From Tateyamaria omphalii (GTDB taxonomy: Bacteria > Pseudomonadota > Alphaproteobacteria > Rhodobacterales > Rhodobacteraceae): a DNA stretch of 64,000 bases. Location: assembly GCF_019802125.1 (NCBI RefSeq), contig NZ_JAHVHT010000002.1, positions 558,001-622,000 of the forward strand, read 5' to 3'. A program made the translations under genes and the position numbers. This document shows, one piece after another, positions 36,285-45,992 of this stretch. Position 1 is the stretch's first letter. Every line of letters begins with the position of its first letter. The notes beneath the pieces were generated by a model that saw only the letters and a program-made list of their open reading frames with translations, was not told the DNA's origin and searched no databases.

Positions 36285-37178
36285 GTGGCGATTGCCGCTC
36301 ATCCGACGGAGGATCGCGCAGCCCTCGGCATCGCAATGACGCTGGGGGCTTATGCGTTCTTTACGCTGATCGATACGTCGGTGAAGTGGTTGCTGCTGGC
36401 GGGGCTGCCCGCGTTCCAACTGGCGTTCATGCGGTATTTGCCGCATTTCCTGATCTCGACGGCGCTGCTGTTGCGAAAGGGCGTACGGTGGTCGAGTTTT
36501 CAATCCGAGCACATGGGGCTTGTGCTGCTGCGGGGGTTTCTGCTGGCCTCGGCCACGCTGTTCAACTTCATCACGCTGAACTACCTGCCGCTGACCGTCA
36601 CCGGGTCGATCATGTTTTCGGCGCCGATCATCGTGTGTTTCCTGAGCTGGCCCTTGCTGGGGGAACGGGTGGGGCCGTGGCGGTGGTTTGCAATCGTTTT
36701 GGGTTTCACGGGTGTTTTGGTCGTGATCCGGCCGTTCGATGCGAGCTTTCACGCGATTGCGATCCTGAACGTCTACAATGCATTCTCGCTGGCGCTTTAT
36801 TCGATCATCACGCGGAAGATTTCGGGCGTGGTCGCGGCAGAGACGATGCAGTTCTGGATGGGGGCTTTTGGTGCTGTCACGCTGGCCCCGCTGGCCTTTT
36901 GGGTTTGGACGGCGCCCGAGACCACGTTGGAGTGGGCGTTGATGATTGGACTGGGCATCTGGGGCTGGGCCGGACACGAGATTTTCTCGCGCGCGCATGC
37001 CTATGCGCCAGCCAATACGCTGATGCCATACACCTATAGTTTTTTGTTGTATCTGGCGCTTGCCAGTTACCTGGTTTTCGGCGATGTGCCGGATGGTTGG
37101 ACGCTGCTTGGGGCGGCGATCATTGTCGTGTCCGGATTGATCATCTGGCGGCGCACGGCGCGAAAGGAAAAGCCATGA
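36285..37178 (+). CDS. EamA/DMT-family transporter
   Basis: 297 residues with ten predicted membrane helices in two EamA halves (ALGIAMTLGAYAFFTLIDTSVKWLL ... FMRYLPHFLIS; second half VAAETMQFWMGAFGAVTLAPLAF ... TYSFLLYLALASYLVFGDVPD). The start is GTG 36285, 3 bp after the previous stop; no better ATG lies close. The stop overlaps the kdgK start (ATGA). It may export a metabolite or import the sugar; direction cannot be inferred. Confidence 0.87.
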   Translation: MAIAAHPTEDRAALGIAMTLGAYAFFTLIDTSVKWLLLAGLPAFQLAFMRYLPHFLISTALLLRKGVRWSSFQSEHMGLVLLRGFLLASATLFNFITLNYLPLTVTGSIMFSAPIIVCFLSWPLLGERVGPWRWFAIVLGFTGVLVVIRPFDASFHAIAILNVYNAFSLALYSIITRKISGVVAAETMQFWMGAFGAVTLAPLAFWVWTAPETTLEWALMIGLGIWGWAGHEIFSRAHAYAPANTLMPYTYSFLLYLALASYLVFGDVPDGWTLLGAAIIVVSGLIIWRRTARKEKP

Positions 37179-38053
37179 AGATTGCAGCCATCGGTGAGGC
37201 GATGATCGAGTTGTCGATGCGTGGTGACAGCGCCGATGTGCGGGTCGCGGGGGATACGCTGAACACGGCGATCTACCTGAAGCGAACGGCTCCGACGCTG
37301 CAGGTCGACTACATCACGCGCGTGGGAACAGACCCTTTTTCGGATCGGATCATCTCTGCGATTGAAGCCGAAGACATTGGCACGCATGCGATTGAGCGCG
37401 ACGCGACGCGGACGCCGGGGCTGTACGCCATCACCACCGATGATGCGGGCGAGCGCAGCTTTGCCTATTGGCGCGATGCCTCTGCCGCGCGCATGGTCTT
37501 TGCCACGCCGTCGGGGCCCGATTTTTCGGTGCTGGAGACATATGATGTCATCTATACGTCAGCCATAACGCTGGCGATCCTGCCCGCCTCGACCCGGACG
37601 GCGCTGATCCGGTGGCTTCGCGCATTTCGACAGACGGGTGGGCGCGTTGCATTTGACAGCAACTACCGACCGCGTCTGTGGGGGGATCCGGATGCCGCGC
37701 GGGCGGCGATCAGTGCCATGTGGATGCTGTCGGACATCGCGCTGCCATCCATTGATGATGAGATGGAGTTGACCGGCGAAAGCGCGCAAGAGGTTGCGAA
37801 CCGGTTTGTTGCTTTGGGCCGGTCCGGCGCGTTGAAGCGCGGGGCCGACGGGCCGCTGTGCCTCGAGACCGGCACCACCTCTGCCTATCCGCCAGCAGAG
37901 AAGGTTGTGGACACGACCGCTGCCGGGGACAGTTTCAACGGCGCCTATCTGGGTGCGTTGTTGATGGGTGCGCCGCAGGATCAGGCGCTGCGCGCAGGGC
38001 ACGCCCTTGCGAGCGAGGTGATCGGGCATCGGGGCGCGATCCTGCCGCGTTAG
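37175..38053 (+). CDS. kdgK: 2-keto-3-deoxygluconate kinase (PfkB family)
   Basis: 292 residues with the PfkB signatures GEAMIELSMRGDS at the N-terminus, DSNYRPRLW, and DTTAAGDSFNGAYLGALL with the catalytic aspartate. DxNxRxxLW plus RGADGPL are typical of KDG kinases. It phosphorylates KDG to KDPG, the joint product of the UxaA and UxuA branches, which the Entner-Doudoroff aldolase (not in this window) splits. It is the last gene of the TRAP operon and overlaps the convergent UxuB stop by 4 bp. Confidence 0.92.
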   Translation: MKIAAIGEAMIELSMRGDSADVRVAGDTLNTAIYLKRTAPTLQVDYITRVGTDPFSDRIISAIEAEDIGTHAIERDATRTPGLYAITTDDAGERSFAYWRDASAARMVFATPSGPDFSVLETYDVIYTSAITLAILPASTRTALIRWLRAFRQTGGRVAFDSNYRPRLWGDPDAARAAISAMWMLSDIALPSIDDEMELTGESAQEVANRFVALGRSGALKRGADGPLCLETGTTSAYPPAEKVVDTTAAGDSFNGAYLGALLMGAPQDQALRAGHALASEVIGHRGAILPR

Positions 38054-39237
38054 GCGCCGATCAACTCCCGCAACGTGCCGTTGGGGTCGGCGGATTTGCA
38101 GGCATCGACCAGCCGGTCTGCATTCGGGTCATCCAGCGCGCGGCCAGCGGCGACTTCGGCTTGAACAAACGCCAGCCACGCCTCCACAGCGGCACGCAAG
38201 GCGGGGCTGTCTTGCCCCTTACGATCGGAGAGAGTGGAGAGGATACGGATCGGCAGCTTCTGGCTGCCATCCATCGCGATCTGTCTGAGCTTGTGATGGA
38301 GGTTGGGGTTCTCGAACCGTCGGACCAGCGCCTCTGCATAGGTGTGGGTCTGGTCCTGCACGCTGGACGGTAGTGTTTCGGCCGCTTCCTGCATGAGCGT
38401 TCTCGTCACGGCCCGTAACTCGGGATCGGCGATGGCCTCGTGCACAAAGCTGTGGCCGCGCAGGGTGCCCGCATAGGCAAGGTAGGAATGCGCGCCGTTG
38501 AGCATGCGCAGCTTGCGCGCCTCGTGCGGAGCGACATCGCGCACCCATTGTACGCCGGGCCAATCGGGGCGGGCCGCGGCGAAGTTATCCTCGATCACCC
38601 ATTCGGTGAAGGCTTCGGTCGGCACGGCCATGGGGTCGTTCGCCTCTTGCCGTATGGCGTCGGTTGTGGCCGGTGTGATCCGGTCCACCATGCAGGAGGG
38701 GAATGTGACCTTGCAGCCCGGGATCAGGCTGGCTTCTTTTGAAAAGAGGCGCACGGCAGCTTCGAGTTTCTGGCCGTTGTCCGGCAGGTTATCGCAACAG
38801 AGCACCGTCACCGGAGCCGTGCGCTGCGCGAGCCCGCATGCAAGGCTGGCGACCACCGTTTGTGTCCCCCCTGCAAGGTCGGCTTGTATCTCGGGCGCGG
38901 TCAGGTCCAATGTCCCAGTGCAGTCAAGGTGGTAGGCTTTTTCCGTCACCGTCAGAGTGATCACGTCGAATGCCTCTGACGCGATGGCTGCAATCACGGC
39001 ATCGGGGTCTTCGGGTGCGACCAGCATGTCGGTCAGGCATGTGATCGGTTTGATCTGGCTGCCCTTCGCGTCCTTGATCACCAGCGCGTAGGTGTAGTCC
39101 TGTGCTTCCAGACCATCCCGTATGGTGGGTGAGCGGAAGCTGACGCCCGTCACCTCCCAGCCTTTTGCGTCCTGGGTGTAGGCAGCGGCGTGGGCGCGAA
39201 AGAAGTTGCCGACGCCGAGGTGCAGAATGCGCGGCAT
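38050..39237 (-). CDS. uxuB: fructuronate/tagaturonate reductase, mannitol dehydrogenase family
   Basis: 395 residues. The N-terminus ILHLGVGNFFRAHAAAYTQ is the mannitol-dehydrogenase family cofactor start, and the catalytic region has KLRMLNGAHSYLAYAG and DGSQKLPIRIL. The usual family length is ~450-490; this one is shorter but covers the signature regions. Located next to uxaC, it would reduce fructuronate to mannonate (UxuB) or tagaturonate to altronate (UxaB); both dehydratases occur nearby, so either or both substrates are possible. Confidence 0.85.
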   Translation of the reverse strand: MPRILHLGVGNFFRAHAAAYTQDAKGWEVTGVSFRSPTIRDGLEAQDYTYALVIKDAKGSQIKPITCLTDMLVAPEDPDAVIAAIASEAFDVITLTVTEKAYHLDCTGTLDLTAPEIQADLAGGTQTVVASLACGLAQRTAPVTVLCCDNLPDNGQKLEAAVRLFSKEASLIPGCKVTFPSCMVDRITPATTDAIRQEANDPMAVPTEAFTEWVIEDNFAAARPDWPGVQWVRDVAPHEARKLRMLNGAHSYLAYAGTLRGHSFVHEAIADPELRAVTRTLMQEAAETLPSSVQDQTHTYAEALVRRFENPNLHHKLRQIAMDGSQKLPIRILSTLSDRKGQDSPALRAAVEAWLAFVQAEVAAGRALDDPNADRLVDACKSADPNGTLRELIGA

Positions 39238-39240
39238 GGT

Positions 39241-40596
39241 CTACTCCAACCGGTATGTTTTGCGTGCCAGATCGGTGGCCAGAAGCTGGGCGATCTGATC
39301 GGCTGTTGTGGTGGAAAAATAGCCTCGGTCGATCTGGGTCGAAAGGTGCAGCGCCACGGCCCGGCGCCAGAGGTCGTGGCGCGCGGGAATGGACAGAAAG
39401 GCGCGCGTGTCGTCGTTGAACCCGGCGAGGTTGTGGTAGCCCGCTGTTTCGACCACCTGATCCAGGTAGCGCGCGATACCCGCCGCGCTGTCGTGGAACC
39501 ACCATGGCGGCCCGATGCGCAGGCAGGGCCAATGCCCGGCCATCGGCGCCAGTTCGCGGGCATAGGTCGTTTCGTCGAGCGTGAACAGGATGAGCGTCAG
39601 CCGTGGGTCATTGCCGACGCGGTTGAGCAGCGGTTCGAGCCCGCGCACCCAGTCGACGGAGACGGGGATGTCGGCCCCTTTGTCTGCGCCGAACCGGTCG
39701 AACAGGGCGCGGTTTGTGTTCCGCCTGCTGCCTGCGTGGAGCTGCATGACCAGCCCGTCGTCCAGCGACATTTGCGCCATTTCGATCAGCATGTGGCCGT
39801 GGAAGGCATCGGCGTCGCGCATATCGCCGGACAGGAGTGCGGTGAAGGTGTCGCCGGGTTGGTCGAGCCAGACGGTTTGGGGCTGTTCGATGGCGTGGTC
39901 GGTTGCGGTTGCACCCAGTGCCTTGAACGCTGCGCGCCGTTCACGCAGGGCTGCGAGGAACCCGTCATAGGTGGAGGTGTTATGGCCCGTCATCCTGCCG
40001 AGCGCCGCCACCTCACGCGCCCAGCCGGGGCTGCTTGGGTTCAGCAGCGCATCCGGGCGAAAGGTCGGGATGACGTGCCCTGTCCAGTCGCTGTCGCCGA
40101 TGGCCGTGTGGTGCGTCAGCGGATCGAGAGCCGCATCGGTGGTCGCCAGAACCTCGATCCCGAAGCGGTCGAACAAGGCGCGCGGTCGGTTGCTGTCATC
40201 CGCCAGCCAAGTGGCGATGTGGTCGTAGATCGTGTCGGCTGTGTCGGGCCCCAGCGTCAGGTCGCAGCCCAGCGTTTCGCGCAATTCATGCTCGATCCAA
40301 AGCTGGCTGGGGGTGCCTAGGAACAGGTGCCAGTGCGCTGCAAAGAGGCGGAAGATCGCCCTGGGGTCGCGATCCTCGGGCGGGATGCCGATGCCAAGCT
40401 GTTCAAGCGGTACGCCTTGGGAATAGAGCATCCGAAAGACGTAGTGATCGGGGATGACCAACAGGTCCGCGGGATCGGAGAAAGCGGTGTTTTCAGCAAA
40501 CCATGCCGGGTCGCAGTGACCGTGGGGCGACACGATCGGCGCGCCCTTGATCCCGTCATAGATCTGCGCCGCTTTCCCGCTCAGTTTCAAAGACAT
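39241..40596 (-). CDS. uxaC: uronate isomerase
   Basis: 451 residues. The N-terminal metal site SPHGHCDPAWFAEN, the segment DHYVFRMLYSQGVPLEQLGI and the C-terminal PPWWFHDSAAGIARYLDQV with GFNDDTRAFLSIPARHD are UxaC signatures. Start ATG 40596 (MSLKLSGKAAQIYDGIKG) is chosen as an AAAGGGAAAGGG stretch precedes it and the family begins near there; a longer frame to 41076 is a shadow of the divergent gene. It converts glucuronate/galacturonate to fructuronate/tagaturonate, the first step of the hexuronate route. 3 bp before uxuB. Confidence 0.93.
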   Translation of the reverse strand: MSLKLSGKAAQIYDGIKGAPIVSPHGHCDPAWFAENTAFSDPADLLVIPDHYVFRMLYSQGVPLEQLGIGIPPEDRDPRAIFRLFAAHWHLFLGTPSQLWIEHELRETLGCDLTLGPDTADTIYDHIATWLADDSNRPRALFDRFGIEVLATTDAALDPLTHHTAIGDSDWTGHVIPTFRPDALLNPSSPGWAREVAALGRMTGHNTSTYDGFLAALRERRAAFKALGATATDHAIEQPQTVWLDQPGDTFTALLSGDMRDADAFHGHMLIEMAQMSLDDGLVMQLHAGSRRNTNRALFDRFGADKGADIPVSVDWVRGLEPLLNRVGNDPRLTLILFTLDETTYARELAPMAGHWPCLRIGPPWWFHDSAAGIARYLDQVVETAGYHNLAGFNDDTRAFLSIPARHDLWRRAVALHLSTQIDRGYFSTTTADQIAQLLATDLARKTYRLE

Positions 40597-40686
40597 GGCC
40601 GCCCTTTCCCTTTTTCGCGACACTAGCACGAATGCCCCTTGGCGCATCCGGGAAATACCGCCACTGTGACGGATGGGAGGACCGAT

Positions 40687-41712
40687 ATGGACATCTTGAT
40701 GATCGGCGCGGGCATGGTCGCGCAGACGCATGTTCTGGCGCTGCGGGACAATACCGTGGGCGCGCGGTTGGTCGGTGTCCTGGGGCGGGATGCCGAGCGC
40801 ACGCGCACCTTTTGTGCGGGTGCATCTAAGACGCTCGGCTACGAAGTTGCTGCGCTTGCTACATTGGATACGGATGCGGATGGTGCGATCCTGATCACGC
40901 CGCCCGATGCGCGTTTGGAATATGCTCGAAGCCTGGTAGCGGCAGGCGTTCCGACGCTGATGGAAAAACCGGTGGAACGCACGCTTGGCGCTGCGCGGGG
41001 CATTGTCGATCTTTATGCGGAAGCCGATGTGCCCTTGGCCTTCTGTTTTCAGCATCGGACCCGCAAGGCCGCGCAAACGTTGAAAGCCAAGCTCGATGAG
41101 GGCGCACTAGGCGACATTGTCCATATCGAGATGCGCGTGCCGTGGTGGCGGGAACAGGCCTATTACGACGCGCCGGGGCGCGGCACCTATGCACGCGATG
41201 GCGGCGGTGTGATGATCAATCAGGCGATCCACACGCTGGATCTTGGCCTGTGGCTGGCGGGCCGGGTCGTCGCCTTGCAGGCGATGATGCACACGAGTCC
41301 GCTGCACCGGATGGAAGCAGAGGACATCGCGGCCGCGCTGCTGACATTCCGCTCTGGTGCGACGGGCGTTTTGAGCGCGACGACAACCGCGTATCCCGGA
41401 GAGGCGGAGAGTATCACCGTGACGACCACCAAGGCGCGGGCACATCTGGAGGGCGACAGTTTGCGTATTGATTGGCTGACCGGTGAACGCGAGGACCTGT
41501 CGCCTGAGGGGGCAGGTGACACGGGTGGCGGTGCTGATCCGATGGCATTTACCCATGCCTGGCATCAGTCCATTCTGGAGGATTTCGTGACATCGGTCGA
41601 GAAAGGGCGTCCGCCGATCGCTCCGCCGACTGGGGCGCTTCATGTCCACGCCGTCATTGATGCGATGGAGCGGGCGGCGCGGTCCGGAACAACAGTAGAG
41701 GTGGTCCAATGA
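40687..41712 (+). CDS. Gfo/Idh/MocA family oxidoreductase 1
   Basis: 341 residues. Rossmann start MDILMIGAGMVAQTHVLAL, EKPVERTLGAARGI with the catalytic lysine, and GGGVMINQAIHTLDLGLWLAG with the substrate histidine. GGGAGG (40675-40680) precedes ATG 40687. First of five genes joined by ATGA overlaps (40687-45953). It probably uses NAD(P) on a cyclitol, aldose or modified sugar. Substrate cannot be told. Confidence 0.9.
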   Translation: MDILMIGAGMVAQTHVLALRDNTVGARLVGVLGRDAERTRTFCAGASKTLGYEVAALATLDTDADGAILITPPDARLEYARSLVAAGVPTLMEKPVERTLGAARGIVDLYAEADVPLAFCFQHRTRKAAQTLKAKLDEGALGDIVHIEMRVPWWREQAYYDAPGRGTYARDGGGVMINQAIHTLDLGLWLAGRVVALQAMMHTSPLHRMEAEDIAAALLTFRSGATGVLSATTTAYPGEAESITVTTTKARAHLEGDSLRIDWLTGEREDLSPEGAGDTGGGADPMAFTHAWHQSILEDFVTSVEKGRPPIAPPTGALHVHAVIDAMERAARSGTTVEVVQ

Positions 41713-42716
41713 CGCTGAGCTTTGTCGCGCTGGGGCTGGACCACCGGCATATCTACGGCATGACCGAGAACATGCTGGCGCAAGGGGCGCGCTGTCTTGG
41801 GTTTTGGACCGAGGGTAACCCGCAACCACTGGAGGGCTACGTCAAACGGTTCCCGGATCTGCATCGCTTTGACACGCTGGATGCGGCCCTTGCTGCGGGC
41901 GCTGATCTGGCGCTGGTGTCGAATATCCCCGCGGATCGTGCGGACGTCGCCATTCGGGCGATGCAGGCGGGGCGTGACGTGATGACGGACAAGCCCGGAT
42001 GCACGTCGATGGCGCAGCTTGAGGCCATCAAGGCTTGTGTGGCTGAGACTGGGCGCATCTGGTCCATCAACTTCTCGGAACGGTTCGAGGTGCCTTGTGT
42101 CACGCTGGCCGATGAGCTGGTGCGCGATGGTGCGATTGGTCGCGTGGTGCATACGACGGGTCTGGGTCCCCACCGGTTGAACAGGCCGACGCGGCCAGAC
42201 TGGTTTTTCCAGCGCGAAAGATACGGTGGCGTACTGACGGATATTGCCTCGCACCAGATCGATCAGTTTCTGCACTTCACCGGATCGACCGATGCGCAGG
42301 TGACCATGGCCCATGTCGCCAACCATGCGAACCCCGGTGATGCGGGTTTGCAGGATTTCGGGGAGGTGGCGCTGCGGTCTGACCAAGCCTCGGGCTACAT
42401 CCGCGTGGACTGGTATACGCCCGACGCATTGCCGAATTGGGGTGACGGGCGCCTGACATTGCTGGGGACAGAGGGCTATATCGAGTTGCGCAAATATGTG
42501 GATGTAGGCGGGCGCGAGGGAACGGATCACCTGCTGCTCGTCAACGGTGATCGGTGCGACGCGATAGATGCGCGAGAGGCGGGGTTGCCCTATTTTGCGC
42601 GTCTGGTCCACGACATTGCGCATCGGACCGAAACGGCGATGACGCAGGCGCATTGCTTCAAGGTGATGGAATTGGCGTTGCAGGCGCAGGCCATGGCCGA
42701 GGGCGCGCGCACATGA
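41709..42716 (+). CDS. Gfo/Idh/MocA family oxidoreductase 2
   Basis: 335 residues. It begins LSFVALGLDHRHIYGMTENML with a less typical cofactor loop, then DKPGCTSMAQLEAI with the catalytic lysine position and TDIASHQIDQFLHFTG with the histidine pair. It is overlapped by 4 bp with both neighbours. The N-terminal HRHIYG is unusual for the family and suggests specialisation. Confidence 0.88.
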   Translation: MTLSFVALGLDHRHIYGMTENMLAQGARCLGFWTEGNPQPLEGYVKRFPDLHRFDTLDAALAAGADLALVSNIPADRADVAIRAMQAGRDVMTDKPGCTSMAQLEAIKACVAETGRIWSINFSERFEVPCVTLADELVRDGAIGRVVHTTGLGPHRLNRPTRPDWFFQRERYGGVLTDIASHQIDQFLHFTGSTDAQVTMAHVANHANPGDAGLQDFGEVALRSDQASGYIRVDWYTPDALPNWGDGRLTLLGTEGYIELRKYVDVGGREGTDHLLLVNGDRCDAIDAREAGLPYFARLVHDIAHRTETAMTQAHCFKVMELALQAQAMAEGART

Positions 42717-43756
42717 TCCGGGTTGCCATCTTGGGTGGCGGGATCGGGGCGCAGCACCTTGCCGCCTATGATCTGCTTGACGGTTTTTCGGTGACCCATT
42801 TGGTCGATCAGGATGCGGACCGTTGTGCCGCCCTTTGCGGTGATCGCATTACGCCCCTATCCACGGTGGAAGAGGCTTTGGATGAAGATGTCGACCTGAT
42901 CGACATTTGCCTGCCGCCGCATCTGCACACGCCTGTCGCTATCGACGCGCTGAATGCGGGAAAGCATGTGATCTGTGAAAAGCCGCTGGCCACGTCGATT
43001 GCGCAGGCTGATGCGATTGCAGAGGCCGCAGCGCACACGGGCAAATCGGTTTTTCCGGTGTTTCAATACCGGTTCGGACCTGCCTTTGACCGGCTGCGCG
43101 CATTGCAGACCGCGGGCCTTGTTGGTGCGCCCCGTGCGGCATCGCTTGAGACCCATTGGAACCGGGATGCGGACTATTACGCCGTGCCGTGGCGCGGGAC
43201 ATGGGCCGGGGAGCAGGGCGGGGCGGTTCTGGGCCATGCGATTCACGCGCATGACCTGCTGGCCACGTTCATGGCACCGATTGAAGCGGTGACGGCGCGG
43301 CTCGGCACTCTGGTGAACCTCATTGAGACCGATGACAGTGCGGCCCTGATCTTTGAGCTTGCAGGCGGTGCGCTTGCGACAAGCAGCATCACGCTTGGGT
43401 CGGCGAGAGATGAAACGCGGCTGCGGCTTGTCTATGAACACCTGACGGCAACGTCGCATACCAATCCGTATGCTCCGGGTGAAGGCGACTGGCAATTCGT
43501 GGCGCGTGATCCTGATCGGCAGGCAGATGTCGATGCGATCTGTGCCGGTGTGCCCTTGGAACCTGCCGGTTTTGCGGGGTTCCTGAGCGAGGTTGGCAAA
43601 GCCATTGCCGGTGAGCCAAACCGGGCGGTCACGCTGGAGAATGGGGTAGCGTCTATTTCGTTGGTTACGGCCATCTATGCCTCCCACCGGAACCAAGTGC
43701 GCATATCGCTGCCGTTGCCCGCTGACCACCCGATGCGAGAAGGATGGCAACCATGA
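42713..43756 (+). CDS. Gfo/Idh/MocA family oxidoreductase 3
   Basis: 347 residues, MIRVAILGGGIGAQHLAAYDLL at the N-terminus, IDICLPPHLHTPVAIDALNAGKHVICEKPLATS and VLGHAIHAHDLLATFM with the key Lys and His. Start ATG 42713 is coupled to the previous stop (ATGA). Its substrate is presumably related to that of the two flanking paralogues. Confidence 0.9.
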   Translation: MIRVAILGGGIGAQHLAAYDLLDGFSVTHLVDQDADRCAALCGDRITPLSTVEEALDEDVDLIDICLPPHLHTPVAIDALNAGKHVICEKPLATSIAQADAIAEAAAHTGKSVFPVFQYRFGPAFDRLRALQTAGLVGAPRAASLETHWNRDADYYAVPWRGTWAGEQGGAVLGHAIHAHDLLATFMAPIEAVTARLGTLVNLIETDDSAALIFELAGGALATSSITLGSARDETRLRLVYEHLTATSHTNPYAPGEGDWQFVARDPDRQADVDAICAGVPLEPAGFAGFLSEVGKAIAGEPNRAVTLENGVASISLVTAIYASHRNQVRISLPLPADHPMREGWQP

Positions 43757-44946
43757 TCGAATGCTGGCGCTGGTTCGGGCCGGATGATCCGACGGTTTTG
43801 TCCGATCTGCCGCAGGTCGGAGCGACGGGGGTTGTCACGGCCTTGCATGGTTTTGCACCGGGCGAGGTCTGGCCCGCCGCCGCTATTGCCGAGCGCAAGT
43901 CGATGATCCGGGCGGCGGGGCTGACATGGGAGGTGGTGGAGAGCCTACCCGTATCCGAGGCGATCAAGACGCAAGCGCCTGATATGGCGACACATCTTGC
44001 GGCATATAAGACCAGCATGGAAGCTCTGACCGAGGCTGGCGTGCGCACGATTTGCTATAACTTCATGCCGATCCTCGACTGGACGCGCACGCAGACACAT
44101 GCGCCGTTGCCCCATGGCGGCACGGCGATGCTGTTCGATCTGGCGCAATTTGCGGCCTTCGATCTGTTCCTGCTGAAGCGGGCAGAGGCCGTTGATGACT
44201 ATTCCGCCGAAGTGCAGGAAGCCGCAAAGGCTGCCCTTGCCGCGATGGATGATGCCGCCAAGGACCGGTTGACCCGGACCGTGATCGCCGGGTTGCCCGG
44301 TGCAAATGATGGCTGGACACTGGATGACGTCCGCGCCCGGCTGGACACGTATCGTGGCATCGAGGCCGATGACCTGCGCCGCCATCTGATCGACTTTCTG
44401 GGTGAGGTGGCGCCGGTTGCGGAAGCTTTGGGCCTGCGGTTGTGCTGTCATCCGGATGACCCGCCCTTTTCCCTGCTTGGCCTGCCGCGCGTGATGTCAT
44501 CGACCGCAGACTACGAGGCTGTTTTGGATGCTGTAGATACGCAGGCGAATGGCGCGACGCTCTGTACCGGGTCACTGGGTGTGACACCGGACTTTGACGC
44601 GGTGGATTTTGTTCGGCGCTTGGGGCCGCGCATTCACTTTGCGCATTTGCGCAATACCAAACGGCTTGCCTCTGCCGACCCCACGCGCCCCGCGTTCTTT
44701 GAAGCGGCGCATCTGGAAGGTGATACGGATATGGTCGGGACCATTTCGGCCCTGATGCAGGAGGAGGCCCGGCGGCGCGCTGAGGGCCGCGCGGACCATG
44801 CCATTCCGATGCGCCCGGATCATGGGCAGGAACTGTTGATGGATCGGGATCGTGACAGCCTGCCGGGGTATCCTCTGATCGGTCGTATGCGCGGGTTGGC
44901 CGAACTGCGTGGCGTCATAGCGGCTGTCGGGGTGGGGCAGGCATGA
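43753..44946 (+). CDS. uxuA: mannonate dehydratase
   Basis: 397 residues, matching the family (~394). Segments ECWRWFGPDDPTVLSDLPQVGATGVVTALHG, TICYNFMPILDWTRT, LCCHPDDPPFSLLGLPRV, NGATLCTGSLGV and FAHLRNTKR with RPDHGQELL are UxuA signatures, including the His and Cys/Asp ligands for the metal. It dehydrates D-mannonate to KDG. The ATG at 43753 is chosen for its ATGA overlap and AGAAGGA site; 43744 is an alternative. Confidence 0.95.
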   Translation: MIECWRWFGPDDPTVLSDLPQVGATGVVTALHGFAPGEVWPAAAIAERKSMIRAAGLTWEVVESLPVSEAIKTQAPDMATHLAAYKTSMEALTEAGVRTICYNFMPILDWTRTQTHAPLPHGGTAMLFDLAQFAAFDLFLLKRAEAVDDYSAEVQEAAKAALAAMDDAAKDRLTRTVIAGLPGANDGWTLDDVRARLDTYRGIEADDLRRHLIDFLGEVAPVAEALGLRLCCHPDDPPFSLLGLPRVMSSTADYEAVLDAVDTQANGATLCTGSLGVTPDFDAVDFVRRLGPRIHFAHLRNTKRLASADPTRPAFFEAAHLEGDTDMVGTISALMQEEARRRAEGRADHAIPMRPDHGQELLMDRDRDSLPGYPLIGRMRGLAELRGVIAAVGVGQA

Positions 44947-45953
44947 CGCGGATCGGCGTTGCGGGTGTCGGCCTGATCGGGCGTCAGCATCTGGACGCCA
45001 TCGCGCGGGCGCGGGGTGTCACGGTCTCTGCAGTATTCGATCCCGCGTTGACCGAAGACGTGCCCTGGCCCGTTGCGAAAAGCCTTTCGGATTTGGCGGC
45101 CCAGTCGGATGGTGTCATCCTTGCCGTCCCGAACCACTTGCACGCGCAGATGGCTTTGGCACTGATTGATGCCGATTGTCCGGTTCTGATCGAAAAGCCT
45201 TTGACTGGCACGGCGGCAGAGGGGGTTGCCGTGGTGCGTGCCGGGGAAAAGGGGGGTGTGCCGATCCTTGTCGGGCATCACCGTCGGCACAATCCGCTGG
45301 TGGCCAAGGCGCATGAGATCATCGCGTCCGGCGCGCTGGGCACGGTGACCACGGTACAGGGCACGTGCTGGCTGCCGAAGCCCGACAGCTATTATGCACA
45401 GGCCTGGCGACAGGGCTCGGGGGCCGGGCCGCTGTTTATCAATCTGATCCACGATATTGATCTGCTCATGTACCTGTGCGGGCCGATCACCCATGTGCAG
45501 GCCATGCAAAGCAATGCGGTGCGCGGGGCTGAGGCGGAGGAGGTGACGGTTGCCACGTTGCGTTTTGCCGATGGTGCGCTGGGCACTGTCAACTTGTCCG
45601 ATGTGGCCCTTGGTCCGTGGAGTTGGGAGCTGACTGCCGGCGAGAACCCGGCCTATCCCAAGACGGAGCAGTCCAGCTATCTGATCGGCGGGACCGCGGG
45701 CAGTCTGTCGTTGCCGAACCTGAGCCTGTGGACCCAGAAAGGCGGCCCCGATTGGTGGGCGCCGATGGATCAGACCCGCGTGCCGATGCCGCTGTCCGAC
45801 CCGTTGAAGACCCAGATCGAGCACTTCGCAACTGTCGTCGAGGGCAAGGCAGAACCGTTGGTCAGTGGCGCCGATGGCCTGCGTGCAGTGCAGGTGATCG
45901 AGGCCATCAAGACGGCGGCCGGGACCGGGAACCTGGTGGCCGTGGGTCAATAA
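44943..45953 (+). CDS. Gfo/Idh/MocA family oxidoreductase 4
   Basis: 336 residues with TRIGVAGVGLIGRQHLDAIAR, VLIEKPLTGTAAEGVAVVRAGE, VGHHRRHNPLVAKAHEI and FINLIHDIDLLMYLCG, the family's cofactor, lysine and histidine regions. It is the last of the coupled run and is overlapped by 4 bp with uxuA. It may be an inositol-type or 1-keto/aldose dehydrogenase. Substrate unknown. Confidence 0.9.
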   Translation: MTRIGVAGVGLIGRQHLDAIARARGVTVSAVFDPALTEDVPWPVAKSLSDLAAQSDGVILAVPNHLHAQMALALIDADCPVLIEKPLTGTAAEGVAVVRAGEKGGVPILVGHHRRHNPLVAKAHEIIASGALGTVTTVQGTCWLPKPDSYYAQAWRQGSGAGPLFINLIHDIDLLMYLCGPITHVQAMQSNAVRGAEAEEVTVATLRFADGALGTVNLSDVALGPWSWELTAGENPAYPKTEQSSYLIGGTAGSLSLPNLSLWTQKGGPDWWAPMDQTRVPMPLSDPLKTQIEHFATVVEGKAEPLVSGADGLRAVQVIEAIKTAAGTGNLVAVGQ

Positions 45954-45992
45954 AACCCTCGCGCCGGGGCCATCCTGTGCTAGCGTCATGCT

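Noticed and set aside
35190..36998. 602-codon minus-strand frame opposite the 35394 and 36285 genes
   Set aside because: Antisense shadow with Arg/Gln/His-rich composition; plus-strand genes are well supported.
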